This document shows positions 49,655 through 60,816 of a DNA stretch of 64,000 nucleotides, piece after piece (the stretch's first letter is position 1; every line of letters begins with the position of its first letter). The stretch comes from Auanema rhodensis (Eukaryota > Nematoda > Chromadorea > Rhabditida > Rhabditidae), in the NCBI GenBank assembly GCA_964057225.1, contig OZ059898.1:6014001-6078000 (forward strand). The letters are read 5' to 3'. Made by a program: the position numbers and the translations under genes. A model generated the notes under the pieces. The model ran no database searches, was not told where the DNA came from, and was given only the letters and a program-made list of their open reading frames with translations.

Positions 49655-52496
49655 TCTTTTCATATTATATACTATATTATATTAAATAAGGTATATAAAC
49701 TTATATACAACATAACATATAGCATAGATTTGTTGTAAGCTTTAACGGGTGTCTTTACTTACTTATATTCTCAAGCAAAAAAAGCAGTTAATCAGAAATT
49801 TCTTTTATAAATATTTTAAAATTAATTTTAGAATTTTTATTTTAAAATGTCAAGATTTCATTGAATTATCCCCCTTTCTCTATCTCTAGGCTTTTGAGGT
49901 TTGAAACTACTTCATTAACATGTAGCTTAGATCATTCCATGTTTCTTTTCTTTCAAATTATTCTTTATTCACTTGCCTTATTGGAAGGTTTGTATAATTC
50001 CAATTAATATTATGATTTTTTAATAATTATATATATATATATAAATAAAATATATGTATTAGTTTAGTTTCTTACTCAAATAATATCCTGCAAATACATG
50101 TTCGTATGAATTACAATAACAACTATATATGATTATTCCGTATCAAATTGATTATAAACTTTATAAAAACAGTTTAATCGTCTAATCTATGATGTTTTAA
50201 AACATTTATTTCAAGTAATATACAATCAAATATATTTATCAAATTTAATGAAAAATTGACAAAAAAATAACATTAAATGAAAAAAAAATAAAATCTAATT
50301 CTCTTGCATAGTCAAATACAATTTTAATTTCCTTTCTACATAATAAATAGATAATATTACATATTTTATAAAATAAATAATGAATAGAAATATAGAAAAA
50401 TATGAAATAATACTAATTATACATAAAAGATTATGAAAAAGAGGAAAAAGTAAATTGAATAGATTGATCTAGCTCGTTTATTATGAGTATTTTCGTTTAT
50501 GCATATATTCATATTAAAATTTTTCATATAATTTAAGATTTATTATTAAAAATATTATTTGAATTATAAACTTTATAACTAATATTTTACTTTGAAAATA
50601 AGAATTTTTAAATTCATTTTCTAATTTTATTAAAGATTTGTATATCATATACTTAAGTATTTTATATATTGAATAATATATATTTTAACTTCTAAAGTTC
50701 ATTTTGAGGATTTATTTACTTTTCATTTTATTTTTAACAATACAGACACAATTAGCATGAATGAAAGAACATTGCACCATGTATTAGCTATTGCTTTTCA
50801 ATCTAGAAGTTTAATCAAACAAGAGCGAAGAGTTTATTTCATTTTCTTTTTTTTTCAAATTTGTTATAACATGAATACTTCTCACAATGTTTTCATGAAA
50901 TGTTATTGAAAACTATCTATATTTTAATAAAATTTACTGTTTTCAAACAATATTGTTTTCAAGTAAAAACTTGACAAATTATTATTTTGTGATAATTAAA
51001 AGGAACATCAGATTTACCGATACTTTGTTTAAATAAGAGGAAAAACAGAGTATGTTGTTGATACGAGAAAAGACATAACTGATGACATTACTGTCTATAT
51101 ACCCAATGTTTAGTAGTTATCTTCAAAAAGAACATAATTTGTAAAAATAAAATATAAATAAAAAGGACATTACGTGTATAGTTGAAAAAAAAAATTAGAA
51201 ATCAAAGAAGAGTTTATAATTGAATTGAAACGTAACTCGATTACAAGATATTGCTCAATAATAATCTTATTTTGTTTCTTTTCATTCTCTTTCTGTATAT
51301 TAATGGCTTTAGTAAGTAAGTTTTAACAAATATTTTTGTTCAACTTAATCGTAATTCAGCATTAAACTATTAAATAAAGTTTGTTATAGATATTAAATAA
51401 ACAATAACAATTAAAATTATCAATTGATATACAAAAAATAATAAATTGAAAAGATAAATATATCATAACATAAGATTATTTATTTTTTTGTTTATTTTTT
51501 ATCAATATTTCTTATTATATATCTTATTTATTTGTTTTATTTTTATAATTTAGAACTTTATTATAGTTTATTTATATTTTATCACATAAAATATATGTAA
51601 GTATATCACTGATTTACAAGATTTAGCCTTGACATCGAATATCAGTGATATTTTCGAATGGACACTTAAAAATTGAAACGAAATTCAAAATTAAGTTAAG
51701 TGATTGAACTATTTTTTTAAAATTGTTATTGGAAAATAAAAAAAAACTGGCTCAATTGTGTTTGTGATCTCTTTAACAATCATCTGTCCAACAAACTCAC
51801 TTTACTCACATTGCTCTTTAACTTATAATAGAGCAAGAGTTTAATGAAACTATATATTAATATTGTCTTGTAGCTATGGTATGTTCATGCAGTACATTTG
51901 TCCTCTGGAAGCAGCTGAGATTGCACACTAAGTATCTTTGAGTACAAAAAATAATTTTTTATTTACGAGTAAAGGGTAGGAGAGAAAGAACAGACTATAA
52001 CATTGAAGATGACAGTGTAAAGAAGAGAAATAGTGACACGTTTCAGTTACTAATTGACAGTCAATGGCAAGAAATCAAGGAGAAAAAAAGAAAAGAAATA
52101 TCTTATGGTAGGGCATACAGATAGAGGAGGACAAAAAATTTAAAGAACAAAAAACTTGTTTTCTACACAAGAAATAGACAGGGTATATATGGAATAACAT
52201 TCATATTTGACCAGCTGATTCTTTGATTTTGCTATGATTTTTTTGGAGAAAAAGTTGATTTCTCTCAATTGATTCCTAATCGGTTAAGTTGAATATAGAT
52301 GTTTCTCTCAAATCTTTTAAGCCTAGCATGACCGATCACTGAGATGGGTCAGATTCTCTTCTTGCAAAGTTAGTTCAAATAGACAATCATCACTATATAT
52401 TCTGGTTATGTTGATCAGTATCTAGTATTTGAATGTAGCATGACCCTTAATTCGATGTTTAGTTTGATGTTAATCATTAACGTCAAAACTTCAAAA

Positions 52497-52625
52497 CCGA
52501 CCTTGTGACATATGACGGACGTATGACGACGTCGATCTTCAGTTTTCTCACCAACGAAAAAAGAAATGAAGCATCTTCTACGGGCAGTAGCAAGACCTCC
52601 AGAATGACCGTCACGGCAACGCATG
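52497..52625 (-). CDS. Possible isolated exon in GC-richer patch
   Basis: The minus strand has ACATTTCTAG|C followed directly by ATGCGTTGCCGTGACGG. The open frame starts MRCRDGHSGGLATARRRCFI. GTGAGA (within GTTGGTGAGAAAAC) and GTCGGT are possible donors. A second frame is also open here, so the coding frame is ambiguous. The patch is clearly GC-richer than its surroundings and has plausible splice signals, but no partner exons were found. The peptide is not recognised. Confidence 0.2.
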
Positions 52626-53272
52626 CTAGAAATGTACAGACGTATATATCAACTATCTTTATAAATTAAAAGAGAATAGAAAGAGATTCTAGCATTTTAT
52701 ATTAATTTTTTAAATATTTTTCTACCTCATCTTTTGTTTTTAATAAATAATTTATTTGTTATTTATTTATTTATATATATAAGATTATAATATATTTTTA
52801 TTCTATTTCCTTCGTTGATCAGTTAATTTTTATTTATTTTAAATGAATCCATAGTTGGATATGAAATGATTCTTTTCACAATGTCCTATTTCACATTCAA
52901 AAATATTCCATCTCTTCTTTTATCTTTCACCTATGTATGTATCTACCTCACCTTTAATGGCATCAACTCATTTTCTATTATTCAATTCACATAATAGATA
53001 ACCTTGTCTTAAATCGTTATCCAAAATATATTTCAACAATTTCCTTTTTTTTATTTTGATCCTTCCATATGCTTCATTGCACTCTTCGAGCCATGCTGCG
53101 CAGGCTGCCCTTCATAGCTTGAAATAAACATGTTTACATCTAGTGCAAGTAGTAGCAGTCCTTTCTCATTTCATCTTCTAGTTCTTTTTCAAGCTGTGTT
53201 CTTCCAATTTTATATGGCTCATTGGACTCTATGTATCTTTTTCCGTCTTCTTTTACCACTAACTCTTTCTCT

Positions 53273-53289
53273 CCATCTATCTATCTATC

Positions 53290-53320
<31 letters not shown>
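53273..53320. repeat. Compound (TCTA)n(TA)n microsatellite
   Basis: CTATCTATCTAT units pass directly into a (TA)n run with one CAT interruption. Confidence 0.85.
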
Positions 53321-54340
53321 CTAATCGGTCATCCAGCCAACCATTCCTCGTTCCCTGTTTTTCAACTCGTTTTATCCGACATTGCACTTTTTTTTCCAAA
53401 TTATGTACCTGTGTTTGCCAATTGCTCTTGGTTTTCTTTCCTTTTCCCAACTAACAGTTTTTCAACAATAGACAGAACTATATGTGGCATCTTATCTCAT
53501 ATTCTCTATCAAAACTGCTGACCTCCGACTTCAACCAATTTTTCATCAATTCCTTCATTGCCAACTTTATTGTCAGTCCTCTTCATGAGATCGTCGATCC
53601 TCCAATTGTCTTTTATGTTTTTCTTAATCAAAAATTTCTTCTTGTACTCAGTGCATGTCACGTGTTTTGTTTGAAAACAGATTCATTTGCTGTTTTGCGA
53701 GATCACGCGGTTTGTTTTGCATAATCTTCATTGTTCAATGACACTTTTTTGGGATGATCAATTATTTTGCAGCAATTGACGGAACTTTTTGTTCTTAACT
53801 CGGTCATATGATCTATTGAACCTAATAAGTTCAAACAGCAATCTGATTAAGATGCTGCATCTCTCAGCTGTTGTTGCTCAGAGAAAGATCTCATTTCTTC
53901 ATATTATATATAAATTTAAGTGTGTCACTTTATCGGGCTTTTGTCATCTTCTGTCGTCTTTTATCATCTTTCTCAATTTTTATTATTTCTTTCTCTTCAT
54001 CTTTTAAGACTTCTATTAACTTCCTAATATTGCTACCGATATTGCTGTAGCTGCAGTTGCAGCAGCTACTGCTTTCTCTTCAGCAAGCCTTTTGTTTTAC
54101 ATCTTTAGTCTTTCACTTTCTAACTCTTTTAAATGATCATTCTGTCGTATTGTTATCACTTCTGTTTGTTTCATTTCATTTCCATAGGAGGCGTGTCTAC
54201 ATCTTCAACAGGTACCCTCTTTCTCTTCAGCCAGTTTTTAGTCTTGGATCTTCACACATCAAACTATCCAGCAGATTTTCATTCTCTTCGAACATCTTTT
54301 TCTTATTTTATTTCTATTGTCAATGTTATTAACGTACAAT

Positions 54341-54358
54341 GTGTGTGTGTGTGTGTTT
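54341..54358. repeat. (GT)n microsatellite
   Basis: Nine perfect GT units. Confidence 0.85.
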
Positions 54359-55495
54359 ACATGGATGTAGTGTTAGTCGATAGCTAGACGAATGGGTAAC
54401 AACACGTTCGCCTGAACTTTGAATCTCATGACCACTGTTCTTTTTCATGTTGACATACTCTTTTCCTGAACAGCATGCATTTTGACCAAAATCATTTGAA
54501 GATAGAGAGAGAGAAAGCTTGTCCCTTTCTCCTTCTCTTAGATAGCCTTAATAAACAGTGTGTGTGAGTGCTGATAGCTTTGAAAGACGAGAACTAATTG
54601 TCTGTACTTTTCGAGTCGTTGTTGTGATGAACTTAAAATTTTATAACAAGCGAAGTGAGATGATTTTGAGAATTTCCATCATTTCCACATTTCCAGTGAG
54701 ATAAATCAGAGATGTCTCCTAAGAAGGATGTCATCAGCATTATTCAGCTTCTACTTACACAATATAAGAAGTTTTATGTTTTTTGTATTATCTTTAATGT
54801 TTTTGTATTGCATGTTCTTTTTCAATCTCTAAAGGGTCGAAATAAGTGCAAAGCTAAGAGATGCAGGCAATAAGTGAACGAATGGAAGAGTTTCCGTTGG
54901 AAGACGTGAGAAGCGAGAATGATTGAAAGAACAACGATGAAAGAGATAGAAATTATCTTGAGAGTCATGCAGAGAAAAAAAGATGGAGTAGAAATACTTA
55001 GTTATAGTTGAAAATAGTATATTGGTAGAGGTGTAGCTAGATAATAGAAGAACGACAAGCGTCAAAGAAGAACATGCAGTCTTCGCTCGGCTATTAGCTA
55101 TTCTCTCTTTTTCTCTGAATTTTTCCTCTTTCTCTGTCTCGTTTCATGTTTTTCCCTCTCATCCATTATGTTCTCTTATAACTGGTATCATCTCTACTCT
55201 CTTTATCTGCAAACGTTGAGGTATTGTGATTTCTCTTGAAACTTTAGTGCATCATACTTTCTTCGGTGACCTTTCTGCCGGCTCCTATTTATTCTCGATT
55301 TTTTAATCTTTTTTTCATTCTTTTCTATTTTGATAAAACTCCGCCTACCATCTTGTGACATAAGCTTGAGTCCTTTGCATCAATAGTTCCGTGTTTTCGT
55401 TTTATTTCTTACCTCTTGCATATTACTAAACTCTTGCTAGATTTTTAAATATTATTTCTTAATATACTATATTTCTCTAGCTTCCTATTATCACT

Positions 55496-55982
55496 ATGCC
55501 TGAATACGTGCAAATTGATCCTGAAGCAGCGTACGAAAATACTCCTCCTCCTTATATGGATCCAGGAAACAGTATTGCTAAGAAAAAGAGTATTGTAGCA
55601 GGTAATACTATATGAATTTATTTTATGAAAAGCATAACTAATGGCTCTGTCACCTGTATATTAATTTGTGTTTTCTTCAGCAAAGAAGAGTTTGGCTACT
55701 GCCCCTGGTCCTAAAAAATGTTCGCACTGTGGGTATCCTCCAAATTTCGGTGGCGAATCTCGTAAGTTAGCACGAAATTCTTTAGCTTCTGTCTTTATAT
55801 GAATGAAACTCTTATGAGAAATTTAATTATGAGGAAGATAAAAATCTTATTTTCCAGATATTTGGCCTGCTCCTCGCCCAATTGACCATATCCGACCGGA
55901 TCATAGGTCATTTATCGGATATGTTGTCATTATTGCTGTTGTGATTTTCCTTCTTTTTGCTGCTTGTAAATATCTTCCATGA
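55496..55982 (+). CDS. Small single-pass membrane protein, tail-anchored-like, unknown function
   Basis: Three exons (55496-55601, 55681-55761, 55858-55982) encode 103 residues, with strong splice sites (GTAATA...TTCTTCAG and GTAAGT...TTTTCCAG). The N-terminus is acidic and proline-rich with a PPPY motif (ENTPPPYMDPG), a possible WW-domain ligand. A KKK-rich stretch and a CSHCGYPPNFGG segment follow. The C-terminus is one hydrophobic span (FIGYVVIIAVVIFLLFAACK) ending YLP-stop, so it is probably inserted with the N-terminus in the cytosol. There is no signal peptide. The ATG is 15 nt after a TTTCTCTAG acceptor. Base composition is more GC-rich than neighbouring intergenic DNA. I do not recognise a named family. 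The two cysteines in CxxC could bind metal or be lipidated, but that is speculation. Confidence 0.75.
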
Positions 55983-56858
55983 ACAAAAGCTTATCTCTTA
56001 AGCTGGTAATGCATTTATGAAAATATCACTTTTCTCTTGTTTTCCTAAACTTTAAAATATTTTGATGATTCCACGATCACTTTCCAGTAGTTTACTTATA
56101 ATCTACATATTATATTGTTTCTAAAAAAAACAAAAATGTGTTATTCATATTATTGTTTAAAATACACATAGTTTGTACAATGTATCAGAACTATGAATAC
56201 TGAATATAATGATTTTTTTTATATATTGCCTATTAGTTTTTCCACAATTGGTAACAAAGCAACAACATTAATGAAATAGTTTATAAAATAATTTAAATTC
56301 TCTATTATGCAGATTGAGAGCTTGTGAGGGGAGGGGAATGGTAATACATACATATAGCAGGCAGCTTGGTTGATTTTTCATTCAAACACTTCTAACTATT
56401 AAAATGAAAAAGTGGTAAATGAAGAGATAAATTGAATTAAATGGAAAATATTGCTGAATTGTAAGCACTGTGGGTGACCGTATAGCTTTCACAGGGGAAA
56501 TATATAAAACAAAAATTATTCAAAATTCAGTAATAATTGCAAGATTGGCCAATTGATTCATGAGCAAGCAGTTACGTGGAAATGAGATTATTTCTTCAAA
56601 TTTGAGCACTTATGCATTTGGGTTGTAAGAGTACCGTAATGTTTGTAATAGCTGAGATAAACCACATAACAAGAATCGATGGAATAAAACAAAAAATGGA
56701 AAAAACATAAGAAAAACGGTTATCACTATGAGATGTAATACTGAATACTCATTCTATAAATGAAAGAAAGTTGCTCATGCAACACCTAATATACTTACAA
56801 CATATCATTCAGATAAAATAATGTTTTCCAAATTACATGATTTGTAAAAGCTTGTAAC
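55983..56858. other. Convergent intergenic region
   Basis: Between the small membrane protein (+) and the MAGUK (-) stop codons. AT-rich; no coding sequence seen. Confidence 0.6.
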
Positions 56859-59632
56859 TCACTCACGTGTCGCCCAACTTAAAGGTACCCACGATGGTCG
56901 GGTTTCAAAAGCTTGGATTAAACTTATCAGTTTACTGAGACTTTCCTCGAGATTACAATTTATCAGACGAGCATCAAAATAATGCCCGCATTGTTCCTCT
57001 AATTGATGACCTAAATTTGAATAAATCAGTCAACTAAACAAGATTAACAAAACCTGATTCGACAATTTGTTCAATTTCAGAATCGCTGAATCCTCTGGTG
57101 ATTGAACTAGTTGCTGCCGATGCCATGGATCCTGCCCGTGATGCACGTGCACGAAACGCTGATCGAGTCTCCTTGAAAGAAATTGTTAAGGTTAAAAGTC
57201 AATAATTTGTTTAATAAAAAAGGAACCGAAACCAATAAAGTATGATTGATGATCGAATAGAGATTGCATTTTCAACTGAATTTCTCACCTTCCATGTCGC
57301 ATATCAGCTTTGACATTGGTCAACTTTTGTTACGTTTAAAAACTTAAATGGTTACACTAACCTTGAATGTGGCAAGATCAGGAGGCTGGATGAAAATGAT
57401 AATTGGACGGAATTCGGGGGTTCGAAGTTGGCGAAGAGCCAACGGATGTGGAGTCAATAACGGTGTACCAGTTTCTCTAGCAGCTTCAACAGATGACAAA
57501 GCTGTTCCGTATAAATTACCTATATATTTAAAATTAATAATAGTATTTATAGATTTATTTTTTATTTCTTACCTCTGTACTCTCCAAACTCTAACATTTC
57601 ACCTCTAGATATCATTCCTTCCATTTGCTCACGAGACGCGAAATAATAGTCAACTCCATGTTTTTCACCAGAGCTGATAATTCAATTTGTTTTATAATAA
57701 CAGAGTCTAAAGCGAACCGTGGTGATCGACTGGTATGTGGTATTGTTGTTGAAAAACGTTCAGGGAACAGCATTAACAATCTTCTTTTTAATTCATTTCT
57801 AAGAATTCACATGCATAACTGCTTAAACTAACGGTATACCTTCCAACACCCGGGGGTCCTATCAGGATGATAGGACGTACCATACCAGGTCGAGATCGAA
57901 AACGACAAACAGATTCATAAACAAGATCTTCCTTAAATCATTAATTAAATGTAATGTGATTTAATCATTTAGAAATTACTTCACAACTGGTTCTAGACCT
58001 TTCAGTTGATTTACCACACCCGCCTTTACTATCACGCTCACGTTCAAGCATTCGTACCCGATGTTGTAAAAACTCGGACGGTATCAAGCCAACGCGTGAA
58101 TTTGCTTAAAAATATTCAAAATACAAAGAGTAAAGACCGAATAATTATAAAAATTGTCCTTTATATCAGTGAAGCTCAGATAACGTTTGTTTTGAGCTTA
58201 AACAATTATATGATTCACGATATTATACGTCCAAAAAAATTGAAAACAAACCTTTTGTTCCATCAGCACAGGTTGTCAGAGAACTATTTCCTAAGCATCT
58301 AGCCTGCAAATTAAAGTTTTTCGTCATGCTTAAATATGAAAATCTGACCTGCCACCAATGAGTATCTGTACAAACAAGGAGTTCCAATATATCACCTTTC
58401 TTAAAACTAAGCGAGGTTTCCGGACATGGCTGACGTGGATCATTCGAACCATCATAATCAAACTTAAATAAACTTTTCGTGTTTAATAAGTTTTATATGT
58501 ATATCTTTCTTTAATTAAGTTCAAACTTAACCCCCCCCCATTTTTGCAATGCTATAAATACACTTAACACTTAAATATATAACAAAAACGAATGCTATTT
58601 CAAAACGGATCTAATTACACTTTTAAATTTTTACACTTATACACTCAATTTAAGCTTCTCAAAGATATTTCAAAAGTTTGCAGCCAACTAGATTAAGTAT
58701 ATCAAATTTCTAGCTTAAGATAAAGCAACACTCATTTTTGAAGATATGATTATAAGACTTACTTGAGCTCGAATAAATAATTGTGTATGGTCTGGATCAG
58801 TAGGCGGTATTTCAGCAGGAATAAGTTTGAATGTTACACTGCCATTTTCTGATTTGTTTAGTAGACGAACAATATCATCAGCGGACATTTCGGGGGATAC
58901 AGGATAGCCATTAACTTCAAGCACGCGATCACCTTCCTGTATAAAAACAATTTAAATAATAAAATATTGAAGATGATACAACCTGTATACAAGCACTGCG
59001 ATCAGCAACACCACCAGCAATTATTCTAGCTATAATAACTTTTCCATTTTCACACCGAATCGTTGCTCCTAATGGTTCATCTTTACGAGTTATTCTGACC
59101 TGCAATAAAGGAATGCGGCGAAAGCAATAAACATGTTTTGTTACAATTTTCACAGCAATTCCTTCGTCTTCGTCCACTTCAAACGGAATAGCAGGTAACT
59201 GTGGCAAATACCTACAGGAAGATATATCCTCAGAGGCCATTAGCACGCCCTGTAAAGATTTTTACAAATAAAATAAAGCAAAAACGTACTCGAATATGAG
59301 GCCTCTTCAACAATGCAATTAACTGTTGAACTGCAGCACATTTTGCCCCTGATGATTCCCAATCTGCTATAAATCCATCACACCATGCTAATGTATCAGC
59401 CGCACTGAAGTTCTTCATACATTCAATTCAATCAGAAACTAATAACTCACGAAGGTTCAGGTACTAGTTCACCACTGGAAACCAATTCATGTAAATCTCT
59501 AACAGTTTTTAACCGTTCTTCGCTCAAACTGATTTTTTCACGAGAATCTTTCTTTTCGACAATACTTTCCAAAATACTCTCGAAGGCGTGAACAAAATCA
59601 TCCGCCGTTCGGATCGGCCTCGGGCTCATCAT
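56859..59632 (-). CDS. MAGUK scaffold, PALS1/MPP family (L27-PDZ-SH3-GuK)
   Basis: Thirteen exons (59632-59451, 59404-59290, 59249-58983, 58936-58763, 58462-58349, 58303-58252, 58104-57980, 57931-57840, 57798-57718, 57673-57573, 57519-57362, 57171-57054, 57010-56859) give 576 residues. Domains in order: L27-like helices (about 1-115), PDZ (VRITRKDEPLGATIRCENGK...GDRVLEVNG), SH3 (FDYDGSNDPRQPCPETSLSF...THWWQARC...GLIPSEFL), and guanylate kinase-like (RPIILIGPPGVGRNELKRRL, PHTSRSPRSGEKHGVDYYF, EYRGNLYGT) ending GHYFD...RPSWVPLSW. The GuK loop GPPGVGR lacks the lysine of active kinases, as in other MAGUKs, so it is a scaffold. RPIILIG...NELKRRL and the SH3 start are closest to MPP5/PALS1 from memory; MPP2/6/7 remain possible. 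Such proteins organise polarity or channel complexes at cell junctions. An in-frame 33-nt GT...AG segment (59132-59100) just before the PDZ could be an optional intron. Confidence 0.92.
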
Positions 59633-60816
59633 CGCATGATACTAAATACTCAATATTTTAAAAATCTAGTCATTGGGTATAAGAATAACATCAGCAAATT
59701 AAATAAATATTTGTTAACGATTTAATTGAACGCGTTGTAAATTATCTGGTTACTGTAGGAGTATTTTGGTTCATTTGGAACAATAGCTCACGTACCGTAG
59801 GACGCTAATTTTAAATATATATGCTATTTATAATATAATATTTATAAATAAATAGATTAATATGGATATAAATTTAAAATATAATAAATTATTTCAAGTA
59901 ATTTTATGAATATAAAATTAAAAATTCAAGCCATTATATGTAAAAATCAGCTGTTATCGTTAAAAAATGTATTTTCAAAGAAAATGCGTGTTACATATTC
60001 ATGAGAAACCATGTAAATTATGAATATAATTAGAAGAATCTGTTTATAGGTTGAATATTATTTACTGCAATTTCCAAAACTATATAATAATTCTCATATA
60101 TGATACTTCACAAAACGTTACAAAATGATCTCATTCACCAAGTTAAAATTCATAAATTTATAAATATAATATTATATAAGTGATATATTATATTAAGCTT
60201 ATTATTAATCATCTACACATCATTTCACTAATAATTATACAAACTATAAAATATAGTTTAATTGTAAATATATATTATGTATAAATGAACGTGTGAACAA
60301 TATTTCCCTCATTCTATAATAATGAAAAATATAATGAAGACTTGTATGACATGAGGATAAAAAAGGTTAAAAGAGAAAACGATATTTATGGAGAAATAGA
60401 AAAGGATTCAATAAAATATTATGCTGAGCAAGAGAGATTTGATTTCAATAGAATCGTAGATAAAGATGTACCATATGGTCACGACAGATAAATCAATATG
60501 AACACATGTAAAAGATATGCTTCGAATATTGAATGCTTCATTTTTCACTTATACTATAAGCTTCACAATGTAACAGAGTTTTTTTTTTGTGTTGATGTGT
60601 TTGAACTATGGAATTGTATTGCAATAATATATCTTTATGAAATGAGAAATTTGAAATAGAAATGTTTATCTAGTTTTAACCATATAACGCACCCGTAATA
60701 AGAAAGATACAACTGGCAATATTTTGAAAATAATAATACAATTTTTAAAAAAATTAAGTTTTCTTTGGTAAAAACATGTTAAAACTGTTCAATATTGGGC
60801 AAGAAGCTTATATTGA
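59633..60816. other. Intergenic region
   Basis: AT-rich spacer between the GPCR 3' end and the MAGUK start, both on the minus strand. Nothing coding is seen. It should hold the MAGUK promoter and the GPCR 3' UTR. Confidence 0.55.

Larger units (their letters stand above)
49655..55495. other. Long AT-rich intergenic region without a clear gene
   Basis: Extremely AT-rich up to about 51.9 kb. From 52.9 to 55.2 kb it is pyrimidine-rich on the plus strand (TTCTTC/TCTC-type sequence), and the many frames there encode Phe/Leu/Ser-rich low-complexity peptides that I do not accept as genes. One GC-richer patch at about 52.5-52.6 kb is listed separately. Microsatellites lie at 53273-53320 and 54341-54358. 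Confidence 0.5.

Noticed and set aside
53130-54387. Series of plus-strand frames of 64-99 codons
   Set aside because: Pyrimidine-rich low-complexity translations running through microsatellites; no domains and no coherent exon structure.
58533-58542. Poly-C run as a possible second copy of the GC-rich TIR element
   Set aside because: No surrounding similarity to the element ends, hairpins or 8-bp duplication.
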